Assembly (NCBI GenBank): GCA_036654375.1
Contig: JAVVSD010000005.1
Location: 38,498-102,497 of the forward strand
DNA length: 64,000 bases
DNA from: RZYX01 sp036654375
GTDB lineage: Bacteria; Bacillota; Clostridia; Oscillospirales; Acutalibacteraceae
Direction of reading: 5' to 3'
This document shows positions 33,110 to 42,499 of this stretch, one piece after another (positions within the stretch are counted from its first letter, which is position 1; each line of letters starts with the position of its first letter). The notes beneath the pieces were generated by a model. That model was not told the origin of the DNA and did no database searches. It was given only the letters and a program-made list of their open reading frames with translations. A program made the position numbers and the translations under genes.

Positions 33110-34140
33110 ACTTTATCATTGTTATATCCAATTATTTTTTTATAATTATTCAGATATTCCTTGTTTATGATATCTTCCCACCATTCGCGGTTTTCAAGAT
33201 ACCACTCAACAGTTTTTACTATTCCCTCATCAAACGGGACAAGTGGTTCCCACGAAAGCTCATTCTTTATCTTTGTTGCGTCAATAGCATAACGCATATC
33301 ATGCCCCGGTCTGTCCTTTACAAACCTTATCAAGCTTTCATCCTTGCCAAGAGCCTTTATTACCGTTTTTACAACATCGATATTTGAGCGTTCATTATGC
33401 CCGCCAACATTATAAATTTCACCTATTGTTCCTTTTTGAATAATCATATCAATTGCTCTGCAATGGTCTGATACATATAGCCAGTCACGAATATTCTCAC
33501 CTTTTCCGTAAACAGGCAATGACTTGTCTGCAAGTGCATTTGTAATTATCAGTGGGATAAGCTTTTCTGGAAAATGAAATGGTCCATAGTTGTTTGAACA
33601 GCGTGAAATTGTCACAGGTGTTCCATAGGTTCTGCCATATGCCATTACAAGCAAATCTGCCGATGCCTTGCTTGCCGAATATGGAGAGGATGTGTGTATT
33701 GGCGTTGTTTCTGTAAAGAACAGGTCAGTCCTGTCAAGCGGCAAGTCACCATAGACCTCATCGGTTGAAACCTGATGGAATCGTGATATTCCATACCTAT
33801 TGAAAGCGTCAAGCAACACAGATGTTCCAATAACATTTGTTTTTAAAAAGATTTCGGGTGTGTCTATTGAACGGTCAACATGAGATTCTGCTGCAAAATT
33901 TACAACAGTATCAAAAATCTCCTTTTTAAAAAGGTCATATACAAACTCTCTGTCTGTAATATCACCTTTTACAAACTTGAAGTTCTTGTTTTTAAGTGCT
34001 GGGACAAGCGTTGCAAGATTGCCTGCATATGTCAAATTGTCAAGGCAAACAACTTTACAGCCCTTATGCTCATTAAGCATATAATAAATAAAGTTACTTC
34101 CTATAAATCCTGCTCCACCTGTTACTAATATTTTTTTCAT
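33100..34140 (-). CDS. rfbB: dTDP-glucose 4,6-dehydratase
   Basis: SDR-superfamily enzyme of 346 residues that converts dTDP-glucose to dTDP-4-keto-6-deoxyglucose, precursor of dTDP-rhamnose and other deoxysugars. The NAD motif GGAGFIG is at 8-14, the catalytic TDE in STDEVYGD and the YSASK (Tyr/Lys pair) follow. The ATG at 34140 has GGAG 6 bases upstream; a longer frame starts at 34152. rfbA, rfbC and rfbD are not adjacent; instead it closes the polA-rimI-tsaD operon. Confidence 0.94.
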   Translation of the reverse strand: MKKILVTGGAGFIGSNFIYYMLNEHKGCKVVCLDNLTYAGNLATLVPALKNKNFKFVKGDITDREFVYDLFKKEIFDTVVNFAAESHVDRSIDTPEIFLKTNVIGTSVLLDAFNRYGISRFHQVSTDEVYGDLPLDRTDLFFTETTPIHTSSPYSASKASADLLVMAYGRTYGTPVTISRCSNNYGPFHFPEKLIPLIITNALADKSLPVYGKGENIRDWLYVSDHCRAIDMIIQKGTIGEIYNVGGHNERSNIDVVKTVIKALGKDESLIRFVKDRPGHDMRYAIDATKIKNELSWEPLVPFDEGIVKTVEWYLENREWWEDIINKEYLNNYKKIIGYNNDKVLG

Positions 34141-34164
34141 ATTAATCTCCATTTATTTGCTAAA

Positions 34165-35172
34165 TTAAAAGTCTATAGGCAATGATGCTTTTGCGTTTAG
34201 GTCAAGCTCTGCTATATTGCCACTAATAAATTCATAATACCCTTGTGAACCAACCATTGCAGCATTGTCCCCGCAAAGCGAAAGATGTGGAAGATAGAGC
34301 TGCCAACCATTTTGCTTACACATATCCTCACATCTTGCACGAAGCATTGAATTTGCTGATACTCCACCAGCAAGTGCAATTTTAGTATAACCAAATTTCT
34401 TTGCCGCTTTTTCAAGATTTTCTACAAGGCAATTTACAACCGCATTAATAAATGATGCACCCATGTCTGCAACTTCAATTTTATCACCCTTTTGCTCTGC
34501 ATTATGGATTGTATTGATTACTGCTGTTTTAAGCCCTGAAAAACTAAAATCATATTCACTTCCATCAACCCTTGGATGGGGCATTTTATATGCGTTAATA
34601 TTACCACTTTGTGACACTTTGTCAAGATTTAATCCACCTGGATACGGAATACCCATTGCTCTTGCTGCTTTGTCCAGTGCCTCTCCTGCTGCGTCATCTC
34701 GAGTTTTTCCTATTATATTGAAACTTGTATAATCTTTGACTTCTATAATATGGCTGTGTCCCCCAGAAACAACAAGGCACAAAAACGGTGGCTTAAGCTC
34801 ACTGTGCGTTATGTAATTTGCAGCAATGTGCGAGCGAAGATGGTGAACAGGAACAAGTGGCAAGCCTGTTGACATTGAAAGCCCTTTTGCAAAATTCACT
34901 CCAACCAAAAGCGCTCCGATAAGACCTGGTGCATAGGTTACAGCAAGTGCATCTAAGTCTGTAAAATCACAGCTTGCATCCGCAAGTGCCTGTTTTGTTA
35001 TCCCGACAATCGCTTCTGCGTGCCTGCGAGATGCAATTTCCGGCACAACTCCGCCATATTTTTTATGTTCCTCAACTTGTGACGCTATTACAGAGGACAA
35101 TACTTTTCTGCCATCTTCAACAACTGCAACCGCAGTTTCATCACACGAGCTTTCTATTGCAAGAAGCTTCAA
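34165..35172 (-). CDS. tsaD: tRNA threonylcarbamoyladenosine synthase subunit TsaD
   Basis: TsaD transfers the threonylcarbamoyl group to A37 of ANN-reading tRNAs, with TsaB and TsaE. The 335 residues contain the metal site HHLRSH (canonical HxxxH), the nucleotide-binding SCDETAVAVV at the N-terminus and ALAGGVSANSMLR. Its ATG overlaps the rimI stop by 4 bases. TsaB and TsaE, often adjacent in Firmicutes, are not in the window. Confidence 0.96.
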   Translation of the reverse strand: MKLLAIESSCDETAVAVVEDGRKVLSSVIASQVEEHKKYGGVVPEIASRRHAEAIVGITKQALADASCDFTDLDALAVTYAPGLIGALLVGVNFAKGLSMSTGLPLVPVHHLRSHIAANYITHSELKPPFLCLVVSGGHSHIIEVKDYTSFNIIGKTRDDAAGEALDKAARAMGIPYPGGLNLDKVSQSGNINAYKMPHPRVDGSEYDFSFSGLKTAVINTIHNAEQKGDKIEVADMGASFINAVVNCLVENLEKAAKKFGYTKIALAGGVSANSMLRARCEDMCKQNGWQLYLPHLSLCGDNAAMVGSQGYYEFISGNIAELDLNAKASLPIDF

Positions 35173-35621
35173 GTCAGTTCCTCTCCTTTAAATGATTTTG
35201 TCATTATAAGCCCATCCTCTAACGGCTGCTCATAAAAGTTTTTTCTTATTCCTTTAGTTTCAAACCCATGTTTTTTATAAAGCAAAATTGCAATTGCATT
35301 TGACTCCCTTACTTCAAGGGTTATAAAGCTTGCATCTGCTTGCTTTGCATTTTCTATTGCTACTTTCAACAGCCTTGAGCCAACGCCACTTTCCCTGCAC
35401 CCTTTTGTCACTGCAAGATTCGTTATGCTGCACTCGTCAAGCACCAGATGTGTTCCAATGTAGCCAATTGTTTTATCGCCTTGCTTTGCTACAAAAAAAT
35501 GTGCAAGTGTGTTTGAAAGTTCTTCTTTAATACTATTTTCAGACCAAGGCACAGAAAAACACTCACATTCAAGCTGATAAACATCTGTCACATCATGCAA
35601 CTGCATTTTGTTAATTTCCAT
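35169..35621 (-). CDS. rimI: Ribosomal protein S18-alanine N-acetyltransferase
   Basis: GNAT protein of 150 residues that acetylates the N-terminal Ala of ribosomal protein S18. Typical features are CFSVPWSENSIKEEL, the acetyl-CoA loop CRESGVGSRLL and EVRESNAIAILLYKKHGFE. AAAGGG lies 8 bases before the ATG at 35621; the frame extends upstream into polA. Position between polA and tsaD supports rimI rather than a general GNAT. Confidence 0.93.
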   Translation of the reverse strand: MEINKMQLHDVTDVYQLECECFSVPWSENSIKEELSNTLAHFFVAKQGDKTIGYIGTHLVLDECSITNLAVTKGCRESGVGSRLLKVAIENAKQADASFITLEVRESNAIAILLYKKHGFETKGIRKNFYEQPLEDGLIMTKSFKGEELT

Positions 35622-35625
35622 AAAA

Positions 35626-38214
35626 TTAACCCTTTGCCCCATACCATGTTTTATCGCTGTGAACATCAACCGTCATCGGGACTTTTAGACTGCACGCATT
35701 TTCCATCTCTTCTTTAAGAATTTTTGAGGCTCTTTCACACTCTTCCACAGGTCCTTCAACGATTAGTTCATCGTGTACCTGAAGTATTATTTGTGACTTC
35801 ATTCCCTCTGCTTTTAGCCTGTCAAAAACCTTTACCATTGCAATCTTTATTATATCCGCTGCTGTTCCCTGAATTGGCATATTCCTTGCCACTCTTTCGC
35901 CAAAGGCACGAAGCATTCCATTTGACGCTGAAAGTTCAGGCAGATACCTGCGTCTGTTAAATGTCGTGGTTACAAATCCATCCTCCTTGGCGTCTTTAAC
36001 TACTTTATCCATATATTCACGAACACCTGCGTAATGCTCCAAATAACCTTTTATATAAGTGTCCGCCTCGGCTCTTGTAACTCCAATATCCTTTGCAAGA
36101 GAAAACGCACCTATGCCATAAACAATTCCAAAGTTTACTGCCTTTGCTCTGCTTCTCATAAGAGGAGTTACCATAGAAAGCGGCAGATTAAAGACCTGCG
36201 ATGCTGTTATTGTATGAATATCGTCATCATTTAAAAAGGCATTTTGCATAACTTCGTCGTTTGCAATATCCGCAAGCACTCTTAACTCAATTTGTGAATA
36301 GTCGGCATCAATAAGAATACATCCCTCAGATGCTTTGAAGAATTTTCTTAGCTCTCTTCCAAGCGTTGAACGCACTGGAATGTTTTGCAAATTAGGCTCC
36401 GTTGAGGAGATTCTTCCTGTTCTTGTTTCTGTCTGATTAAAAGTTGAATGAATTCTCCCATCACTTGCAATAACTTTTACCAAGCCGTCACAATATGTTG
36501 ATTTTAGCTTTGCAAGAGTTCTATACTCCAATATATCGGCAACAGCGGGGTGCATATTTGCAAGACCTTCCAGCACATCTGCACTTGTTGAATACCCGCC
36601 CTTTGTTTTTTTCTTTGCTGGTAGTCCAAGCTTTTCAAAAAGTGCCTCACCAAGCTGTTTTGGAGAATTAAGGTTAAATTGATAACCAACCTGCTCATAT
36701 ACACTTTCCTCAATCTCTGCAATCCGTTGTGCAAGGTCGTTTCCAAAGTCGGTTATACCCTGCTCATCAACCTCAAAGCCTGCTATTTCCATCGAGGCAA
36801 GCACTTGTGCAAGCGGAATTTCGATATCATGTAGAAGTGATTGCTGATTGTTTTGCTCTATCAAAGTTTTAAAAGTGTTGCAAACTGGAAGCAAAACCGC
36901 TGTTTGTTTTGCAAGCTCATTATCACTTTGAACATTCACCTGTGCAACATTGTACTCCTGTGCAAGGCGTTGTGGCTCATACCCACTTGCAGATGGATTT
37001 AATATATATCCGGCAAGTAAAATATCCATCTTTATGCTTTTTATCTTTATATTATTGAGAATGCAATACTTGAAAAGCTCCTTGCAATCTGCTGTATACT
37101 TTTCTATTTTTTCGTCCTCAAAAAGTCTTTTGACAAACGAACCAAACTCAAGATTTGAATTGCTAACCTTTACTATTTTGGCTTCTGAACTAAAATAAAT
37201 ATCTGTTATTTCACCGTTTTGATATTCTGTGATAAAATATGCCTTCAAACTCTCCTTTATGCTTGATAGTAAATCATCAAAGCTTTCACACTCTTCAAGC
37301 AAAAGGCTCTTTTCTTTGGCTTTAGCTTTTTGCTCTGTTTCACCATCTGCTTTAAGCCCAAGTTTATCAATCATTCCAAACATCTCAAGCGAAGCAAGAA
37401 TTTTTGCGGCTTTCTCTCTGTCTGCTTCAATCATTTTATAGCTTTCTGGATTTTTATCTATTGGCACTTCCAAAAATATTCTGCCAAGCTTTTGGCTTAG
37501 ATATGCCATTTCTTTGTCTTTTACAAGTTTGTCCTTTGTACCCTGCTTAATATCCAGAGTTTCAATATTATCATAAATATTGTCAATGTTACTAAATCTG
37601 GCAATAAGGTCCGAAGCGGTTTTTTGCCCAACTCCTGCAACACCAGGAATGTTGTCTGAGCTATCTCCCATTAGTGCTTTTATCTCAATGAGTTGCTTTG
37701 GCACAACTCCATATTCCTCATTTATCTTATTTTCATCATAACAAATTGTCTGTGCTTTACCCATTTTTGTTGATGCCAAAAGCACATTCACATTGCTTCT
37801 CACAAGCTGGAGGCTGTCCCTGTCGCCTGTTGCAATATAGCAAAAGTCGTCGCTGCCGCAGGCGTTTGAAAGCGTTCCTAAAATATCGTCCGCCTCATAG
37901 CCCTCAAGCTCTACAGTTTTGTATCCAAGCACTGTCAAAAGCTCCTTAAGAACTGGCATTTGCTGAGCAAGCTCCGGTGGCATTCCTTTTCTTTGCGCTT
38001 TGTAGCCATCATACATTTTATGTCTAAAGGTTGGTGCTTTTAGGTCAAAAGCAACTGCAACAGCCTCTGGAGAATATTCGTCCCTTAGCTTTGTAAGAAT
38101 ATTCATAAATCCATATATGCCGTTAGTAAACCTACCGTCCTTTGTTGAAAGCAGTTTTATGCCATAAAAGGCTCTGTTTAGTATGCTGTTTCCATCAATT
38201 ACGAGCAACTTCAT
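35626..38214 (-). CDS. polA: DNA polymerase I
   Basis: The 862-residue repair polymerase comprises a 5'-3' flap nuclease (1-290; DGNSILNRAFYG, DGYKAQR, GDRDSLQLV), a vestigial 3'-5' exonuclease domain (about 300-470) and the polymerase domain (ADYSQIELRVLA, the YGIGAFSLA finger helix and VHDELI). In the middle domain the metal-binding Asp/Glu motifs (FDTET type) are absent, as in Bacillus-type Pol I, so it should not proofread. It lies 4 bases upstream of rimI and heads the operon. Confidence 0.96.
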   Translation of the reverse strand: MKLLVIDGNSILNRAFYGIKLLSTKDGRFTNGIYGFMNILTKLRDEYSPEAVAVAFDLKAPTFRHKMYDGYKAQRKGMPPELAQQMPVLKELLTVLGYKTVELEGYEADDILGTLSNACGSDDFCYIATGDRDSLQLVRSNVNVLLASTKMGKAQTICYDENKINEEYGVVPKQLIEIKALMGDSSDNIPGVAGVGQKTASDLIARFSNIDNIYDNIETLDIKQGTKDKLVKDKEMAYLSQKLGRIFLEVPIDKNPESYKMIEADREKAAKILASLEMFGMIDKLGLKADGETEQKAKAKEKSLLLEECESFDDLLSSIKESLKAYFITEYQNGEITDIYFSSEAKIVKVSNSNLEFGSFVKRLFEDEKIEKYTADCKELFKYCILNNIKIKSIKMDILLAGYILNPSASGYEPQRLAQEYNVAQVNVQSDNELAKQTAVLLPVCNTFKTLIEQNNQQSLLHDIEIPLAQVLASMEIAGFEVDEQGITDFGNDLAQRIAEIEESVYEQVGYQFNLNSPKQLGEALFEKLGLPAKKKTKGGYSTSADVLEGLANMHPAVADILEYRTLAKLKSTYCDGLVKVIASDGRIHSTFNQTETRTGRISSTEPNLQNIPVRSTLGRELRKFFKASEGCILIDADYSQIELRVLADIANDEVMQNAFLNDDDIHTITASQVFNLPLSMVTPLMRSRAKAVNFGIVYGIGAFSLAKDIGVTRAEADTYIKGYLEHYAGVREYMDKVVKDAKEDGFVTTTFNRRRYLPELSASNGMLRAFGERVARNMPIQGTAADIIKIAMVKVFDRLKAEGMKSQIILQVHDELIVEGPVEECERASKILKEEMENACSLKVPMTVDVHSDKTWYGAKG

Positions 38215-38552
38215 GTTATTATCCTTTCAAGGAAAATTCACTTATTTATAATCAGTATTTAATGTCATGTGCGTTCATTTTGTGGTTGTCAAGTAAGCGG
38301 CAAAAGTAAGAGCTATCTATCTGTTTTTTTAGTCAAAATATGCAGCGATAAATTGGTAATTTATTGACACAATATACCGTAGATACAGCGAAACTGCCAC
38401 CTGTTCTACAAAATGAATTTTGCTACCTTACAGCCTTAAATAAAGCGAGGATATTATAGCATTAAATATAACATTTTGCAAATTCGAGGGATTGTGATAA
38501 AATATATTACTGTTGCTGATTTATCGGCATTTTTTAAAGTGAGGTGTGTTAA
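38215..38552. other. Divergent intergenic region polA/dusB
   Basis: 338 bases without a gene. A plausible dusB promoter is TTGCAA (38476-38481), 16-base spacer, TAAAAT (38498-38503). No clear polA promoter or structured leader is seen in the remaining AT-rich sequence. Confidence 0.5.
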
Positions 38553-39527
38553 ATGAACATAGGGAATGTTAAAATTAGCGGTTCTGCCGCACTGGCTCCA
38601 ATGGCGGGAGTTGCTGACCGCGCTTTTCGTGAAATTTGCGTCGGCTACGGTGCTTCTTATGTTGTTGGAGAGATGGCAAGCTCCAAGGGAATAATTCTTT
38701 CTGACAGTAAAAGCACCGAGCTTTTGACCGTTTATGATATTGAACGCCCTGCAGCTATTCAGCTGTTTGGTGATGACCCACAGATTGTAGCAGATGCCGC
38801 TGTAAAGGCTCTTGACTTTACTCCCGACATCATCGACATAAACATGGGCTGTCCTGCTCCGAAAATTTCGGGCAATGGAGGTGGCTCTGCACTTCACAAA
38901 AACCCCATACTTGCACAGAAAATTGCACAAACTGTGGTTAAAAGTGTTGATGTTCCTGTCACCGTTAAAATCCGTTCTGGCTGGGATTTTGACACTATTA
39001 ATGCTGTTGAAATGGCAAAGAGGCTTGAAAGTGTTGGCGTCAGTGCCATCACTGTACATGGACGCACAAAAATGCAGATGTACGCTCCACCTATTAATGT
39101 TGACATCATTAAGCAAGTTAAAGAAGCTGTGTCTGTTCCTGTCATTGGCAACGGCGACATTATTGACGGAATTTCTGCCGCAAAAATGTTTGAATACACA
39201 AATTGCGACCTCGTTATGGTTGGCAGAGCTGCACTTGGACGACCTTGGGTGTTTTCACAAATAAATGCCTTTATCAATCATGGCTCAATATTGCCAGAGC
39301 CACCAGTTGCTGAGAGAATGTCTGTTATGCTAAAGCATATTCGAAAGCTTTGTGAATACAAAGGCGACTATTTGGGTATGCGAGAAGCCCGCAAGCACGC
39401 TGCCTGGTATATCAAGGGAATGCGTGGTGCTGCGGGGTTTAGGCAGGAGATTGGCAAGCTTGAAAAGATGGAACAGCTCGAGGAACTTGCATATAAAGTC
39501 GTTAGGCTTTCACAGCAGGATGAATAA
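38553..39527 (+). CDS. dusB: tRNA-dihydrouridine synthase (DusB type)
   Basis: FMN enzyme of 324 residues that reduces uridines in the tRNA D-loop. It has a TIM barrel with APMAGVADRAFR at the FMN site, the family signature INMGCPAPKI containing the catalytic Cys, TVHGRTKMQMY and GNGDI. The C-terminal helical tRNA-binding domain starts after PWVFSQI. GAGGTG precedes the ATG. Confidence 0.95.
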   Translation: MNIGNVKISGSAALAPMAGVADRAFREICVGYGASYVVGEMASSKGIILSDSKSTELLTVYDIERPAAIQLFGDDPQIVADAAVKALDFTPDIIDINMGCPAPKISGNGGGSALHKNPILAQKIAQTVVKSVDVPVTVKIRSGWDFDTINAVEMAKRLESVGVSAITVHGRTKMQMYAPPINVDIIKQVKEAVSVPVIGNGDIIDGISAAKMFEYTNCDLVMVGRAALGRPWVFSQINAFINHGSILPEPPVAERMSVMLKHIRKLCEYKGDYLGMREARKHAAWYIKGMRGAAGFRQEIGKLEKMEQLEELAYKVVRLSQQDE

Positions 39528-39530
39528 TCC

Positions 39531-39560
39531 TTGAAAAACACATAGAATATGGTATATAAT
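39531..39560 (+). promoter_or_regulatory. Promoter of metG-tatD
   Basis: TTGAAA at 39531-39536 and consensus TATAAT at 39555-39560 with an 18-base spacer. The leader is too short (about 50 bases) for a T-box. Confidence 0.65.
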
Positions 39561-39617
39561 ATCATAATTGAATTGAAAATCATGTAAATTATTGCTAAAG
39601 AATCAGGAGGAATCGGC

Positions 39618-41549
39618 GTGAACAAGGGAAAATACTACATTACCACTGCAATTGCTTACACTTCTCGTAAGCCACACATAGGAAATACCTATGAAATCGT
39701 TATGACTGATGCACTTGCGAGGTACAAGCGAATGCAGGGCTATGATGTCTTCTTTTTGACCGGAACAGATGAACACGGGCAAAAAATTGAGGAATATGCA
39801 CAGAATGCCGGCGTTTCTCCAAAAGAATATGTTGACGAGGTTGCAGGCGAAATTCGTAGTATTTGCGACCTTCTTAACACAACCTATGACAAGTTTATCC
39901 GCACAACTGATGGTTACCACGAAGCTGCTGTTCAAAAGATTTTTAAAAAGCTTTATGAGCAGGATGATATTTATAAGAGTGAATACGAGGGGCTTTATTG
40001 CACACCTTGTGAGTCATTTTGGACTCAGTCACAGCTTGTTGACGGCAAATGTCCAGACTGTGGTCGAGAAGTTAAGCCAACAAAGGAAGAGGCTTATTTT
40101 CTTCGCCTTTCAAAGTATCAAAAACAGCTTGAACAGTTTATTGAGGACAACCCTGACTATATTTATCCAGAAAGCCGCAAAAAAGAGATGCTAAACAACT
40201 TCATAAAGCCCGGTCTTCAGGATTTATGTGTTTCAAGAACATCTTTTAAATGGGGTATTCCTGTTGATTTTGACGACAAGCACGTTGTCTATGTTTGGAT
40301 TGATGCTCTTTCAAACTATATAACCGCTCTTGGCTATGACCCTGACGGTTCTGGTGACCTTTATAAAAAATACTGGCCTGCTGATGTTCATATTATCGGC
40401 AAGGACATAGTAAGATTCCACACAATCTATTGGCCAATTATGCTTATGGCTCTTGGTGAGCCTTTGCCAAAGCAGGTTTTTGGTCATCCTTGGCTTCTGT
40501 TTGGAGCCGACAAAATGTCAAAGTCGCGTGGCAATGTTATTTATGCAGACGACCTTGTTAAGCTATTTGGAGTTGACGCTGTTCGATACTATCTTCTCTC
40601 TGAGATGCCTTACACCTCAGACGGCTCAATCACATATGAAACAATTATTGAACGCTTTAACTCAGACCTTGCAAACACACTTGGCAACCTTGTTAATAGG
40701 ACTATTGCAATGTCAAACAAATATTTTGGCGGAGAGATTTTGCCACCATGTGAAAAAGGTGATTTTGATGACGAGCTTTCAAACCTTGCCATCTCAACTG
40801 TTGACAAGGTTGAATCTTTGCTTCAAGAATTCAGAGTTAGCGATGCGTTGGAATCTATTTTAAATCTCGCAAAACGCAGTAACAAATATATTGACGAAAC
40901 TGCTCCTTGGCTTCTTGCTAAGGACGAGGGGAAAAAAGCAAGGCTCGGAACAGTGCTTTACAATTTGCTTGAAAGTATTCGCTTTGTTGCAATTCTTATT
41001 TCTCCTTTTATGCCTGACACTGCAAAATCGATCTTTGAGCAGATGAACACAGATGTTACAAGCTATGAAAGCCTTGAAAGCTTTGGCGGACTTAAAAACG
41101 GAACAAAGGTTGGGACTGCCACTCCGTTGTTTAACCGGATTGATGCTGAAAAGCTTCTTGCAGAGATAGAGGCAACCGCTAAAGAGCAGGAACAAGAGGA
41201 AGAGAACGAAGTTGAGGGTATTGCACAAATTGGGATTGACGATTTTGCAAAAGTTGAGCTGCGGGTTGCCGAGATTAAGGACTGTATGCCAATTAAACGT
41301 GCTAAAAAGCTTTTACAGCTCACACTTGACGATGGAAGCAAAAAGCCAAGAACTGTTGCTTCTGGCATTGCACAATGGTATAAACCTGAGGATTTGATTG
41401 GACACAAGGTTGTCGTTGTTGCAAACCTTAAGCCTGCTGTTCTTTGTGGTGTTGAAAGTTGTGGAATGATTCTTGCTGCCGACTGTTCAAACGGTGATGT
41501 TCGTGTTCTTTTTGTTGACAATCTTGAAATTGGAGCAAAGATAAGATAA
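39618..41549 (+). CDS. metG: Methionyl-tRNA synthetase
   Basis: The 643-residue class I synthetase has HIGN at 20-23 and KMSKS near residue 300. Between them, CTPCESFWTQ and CPDCG make a single four-Cys zinc knuckle. After the anticodon-binding domain a linker rich in Glu leads to a C-terminal EMAP/Trbp111-like tRNA-binding OB domain (about 535-643; VELRVAEIKDC), which promotes dimerisation. The start is GTG with GGAGG 8 bases upstream. Its TAA shares one base with the tatD ATG. Confidence 0.97.
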   Translation: MNKGKYYITTAIAYTSRKPHIGNTYEIVMTDALARYKRMQGYDVFFLTGTDEHGQKIEEYAQNAGVSPKEYVDEVAGEIRSICDLLNTTYDKFIRTTDGYHEAAVQKIFKKLYEQDDIYKSEYEGLYCTPCESFWTQSQLVDGKCPDCGREVKPTKEEAYFLRLSKYQKQLEQFIEDNPDYIYPESRKKEMLNNFIKPGLQDLCVSRTSFKWGIPVDFDDKHVVYVWIDALSNYITALGYDPDGSGDLYKKYWPADVHIIGKDIVRFHTIYWPIMLMALGEPLPKQVFGHPWLLFGADKMSKSRGNVIYADDLVKLFGVDAVRYYLLSEMPYTSDGSITYETIIERFNSDLANTLGNLVNRTIAMSNKYFGGEILPPCEKGDFDDELSNLAISTVDKVESLLQEFRVSDALESILNLAKRSNKYIDETAPWLLAKDEGKKARLGTVLYNLLESIRFVAILISPFMPDTAKSIFEQMNTDVTSYESLESFGGLKNGTKVGTATPLFNRIDAEKLLAEIEATAKEQEQEEENEVEGIAQIGIDDFAKVELRVAEIKDCMPIKRAKKLLQLTLDDGSKKPRTVASGIAQWYKPEDLIGHKVVVVANLKPAVLCGVESCGMILAADCSNGDVRVLFVDNLEIGAKIR

Positions 41550-42310
41550 TGGAAAAGATTTTTGACACTCACGCCCATTATGATGATGAGGATTTTGACA
41601 CTGACCGAGAGCAGGTTTTAAATTGCTTATTTGACGGTTCTGTTTGCGGACTCATCAACTGCGGAGTCGATTTTAAAACTTCTGCTTTTTCGCTTGAACT
41701 TGCAAAGAAGTATGACGGAATTTATGCCGCCTGCGGATTTCATCCTCATGAAATCTCTGACATTTGCGATGATGATTTTGATGAGCTTGTTAAGCTCTTA
41801 AATACGCCAAAGTGTATTGCTGTTGGTGAAATCGGTCTTGATTATCACTATGACTTTTGCCCACGAGAATTGCAGATTGAGGTTTTGGAAAAACAGCTTC
41901 AAATTGCTAACGAGCTTGATTTGCCTGTTATTATCCACGACAGAGAGTCACATGAGGACACTTTAAGATTGCTCACAAAATACCAACCCCGTGGTGTTGT
42001 TCACTGCTTTTCAGGCAGTGTTGAGATGGCAAATGAAGTTATAAAACTTGGTATGTATATTGGGCTTGGCGGTGCTGTTACCTTTAAAAATGCTAAGAAG
42101 CCCGTACAGGTTGCACAAGCCATTCCGCTTGACAGATTACTTTTGGAAACAGATGCCCCTTATATGACTCCTGTTCCATTTCGTGGTAAGCGTTGCACCT
42201 CTGACCTTATCTCTTATACATCTGAAAAAATTGCACAGCTTCGTGAAATTTCACCAGATGAAGTTCTTGTAGCAAACATTGCAAATGCTAAAAAACTGTT
42301 TAACATCTAA
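41549..42310 (+). CDS. tatD: TatD family metal-dependent hydrolase
   Basis: TIM-barrel DNase/hydrolase of 253 residues with the family metal ligands: DTHAHYDD at the N-terminus, GEIGLDYHYD, PVIIHDRES, VVHCFSG and LETDAPYM. TatD proteins have 3'-5' DNase activity in vitro. It is coupled to metG by a TAATG junction, the usual arrangement in Firmicutes. Confidence 0.95.
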   Translation: MEKIFDTHAHYDDEDFDTDREQVLNCLFDGSVCGLINCGVDFKTSAFSLELAKKYDGIYAACGFHPHEISDICDDDFDELVKLLNTPKCIAVGEIGLDYHYDFCPRELQIEVLEKQLQIANELDLPVIIHDRESHEDTLRLLTKYQPRGVVHCFSGSVEMANEVIKLGMYIGLGGAVTFKNAKKPVQVAQAIPLDRLLLETDAPYMTPVPFRGKRCTSDLISYTSEKIAQLREISPDEVLVANIANAKKLFNI

Positions 42311-42347
42311 GTTTTAAATAAAGCTACAATAAATCAAACGCTTTGTT

Positions 42348-42378
42348 ACGCCACTCAAAATTTGAGTGGCGTTTTTTT
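42348..42378 (+). terminator. Terminator of metG-tatD
   Basis: ACGCCACTC and GAGTGGCGT form a perfect stem, which may continue through the AAA/TTT, followed by a run of seven T. Confidence 0.92.
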
Positions 42379-42499
42379 GTCTTCACGAAATAAAAAAAGC
42401 CACCGATTAAAATCGACGGCTTAAATTCATATAATTTAAACTACTTACAACAAATTCTGGTTCAAAAGTAAATGAAAGATGTTCACATAGCTCATTCAC

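Noticed and set aside
39561..39617. T-box upstream of metG
   Set aside because: The leader is about 50 bases and has no T-box sequence or stem.
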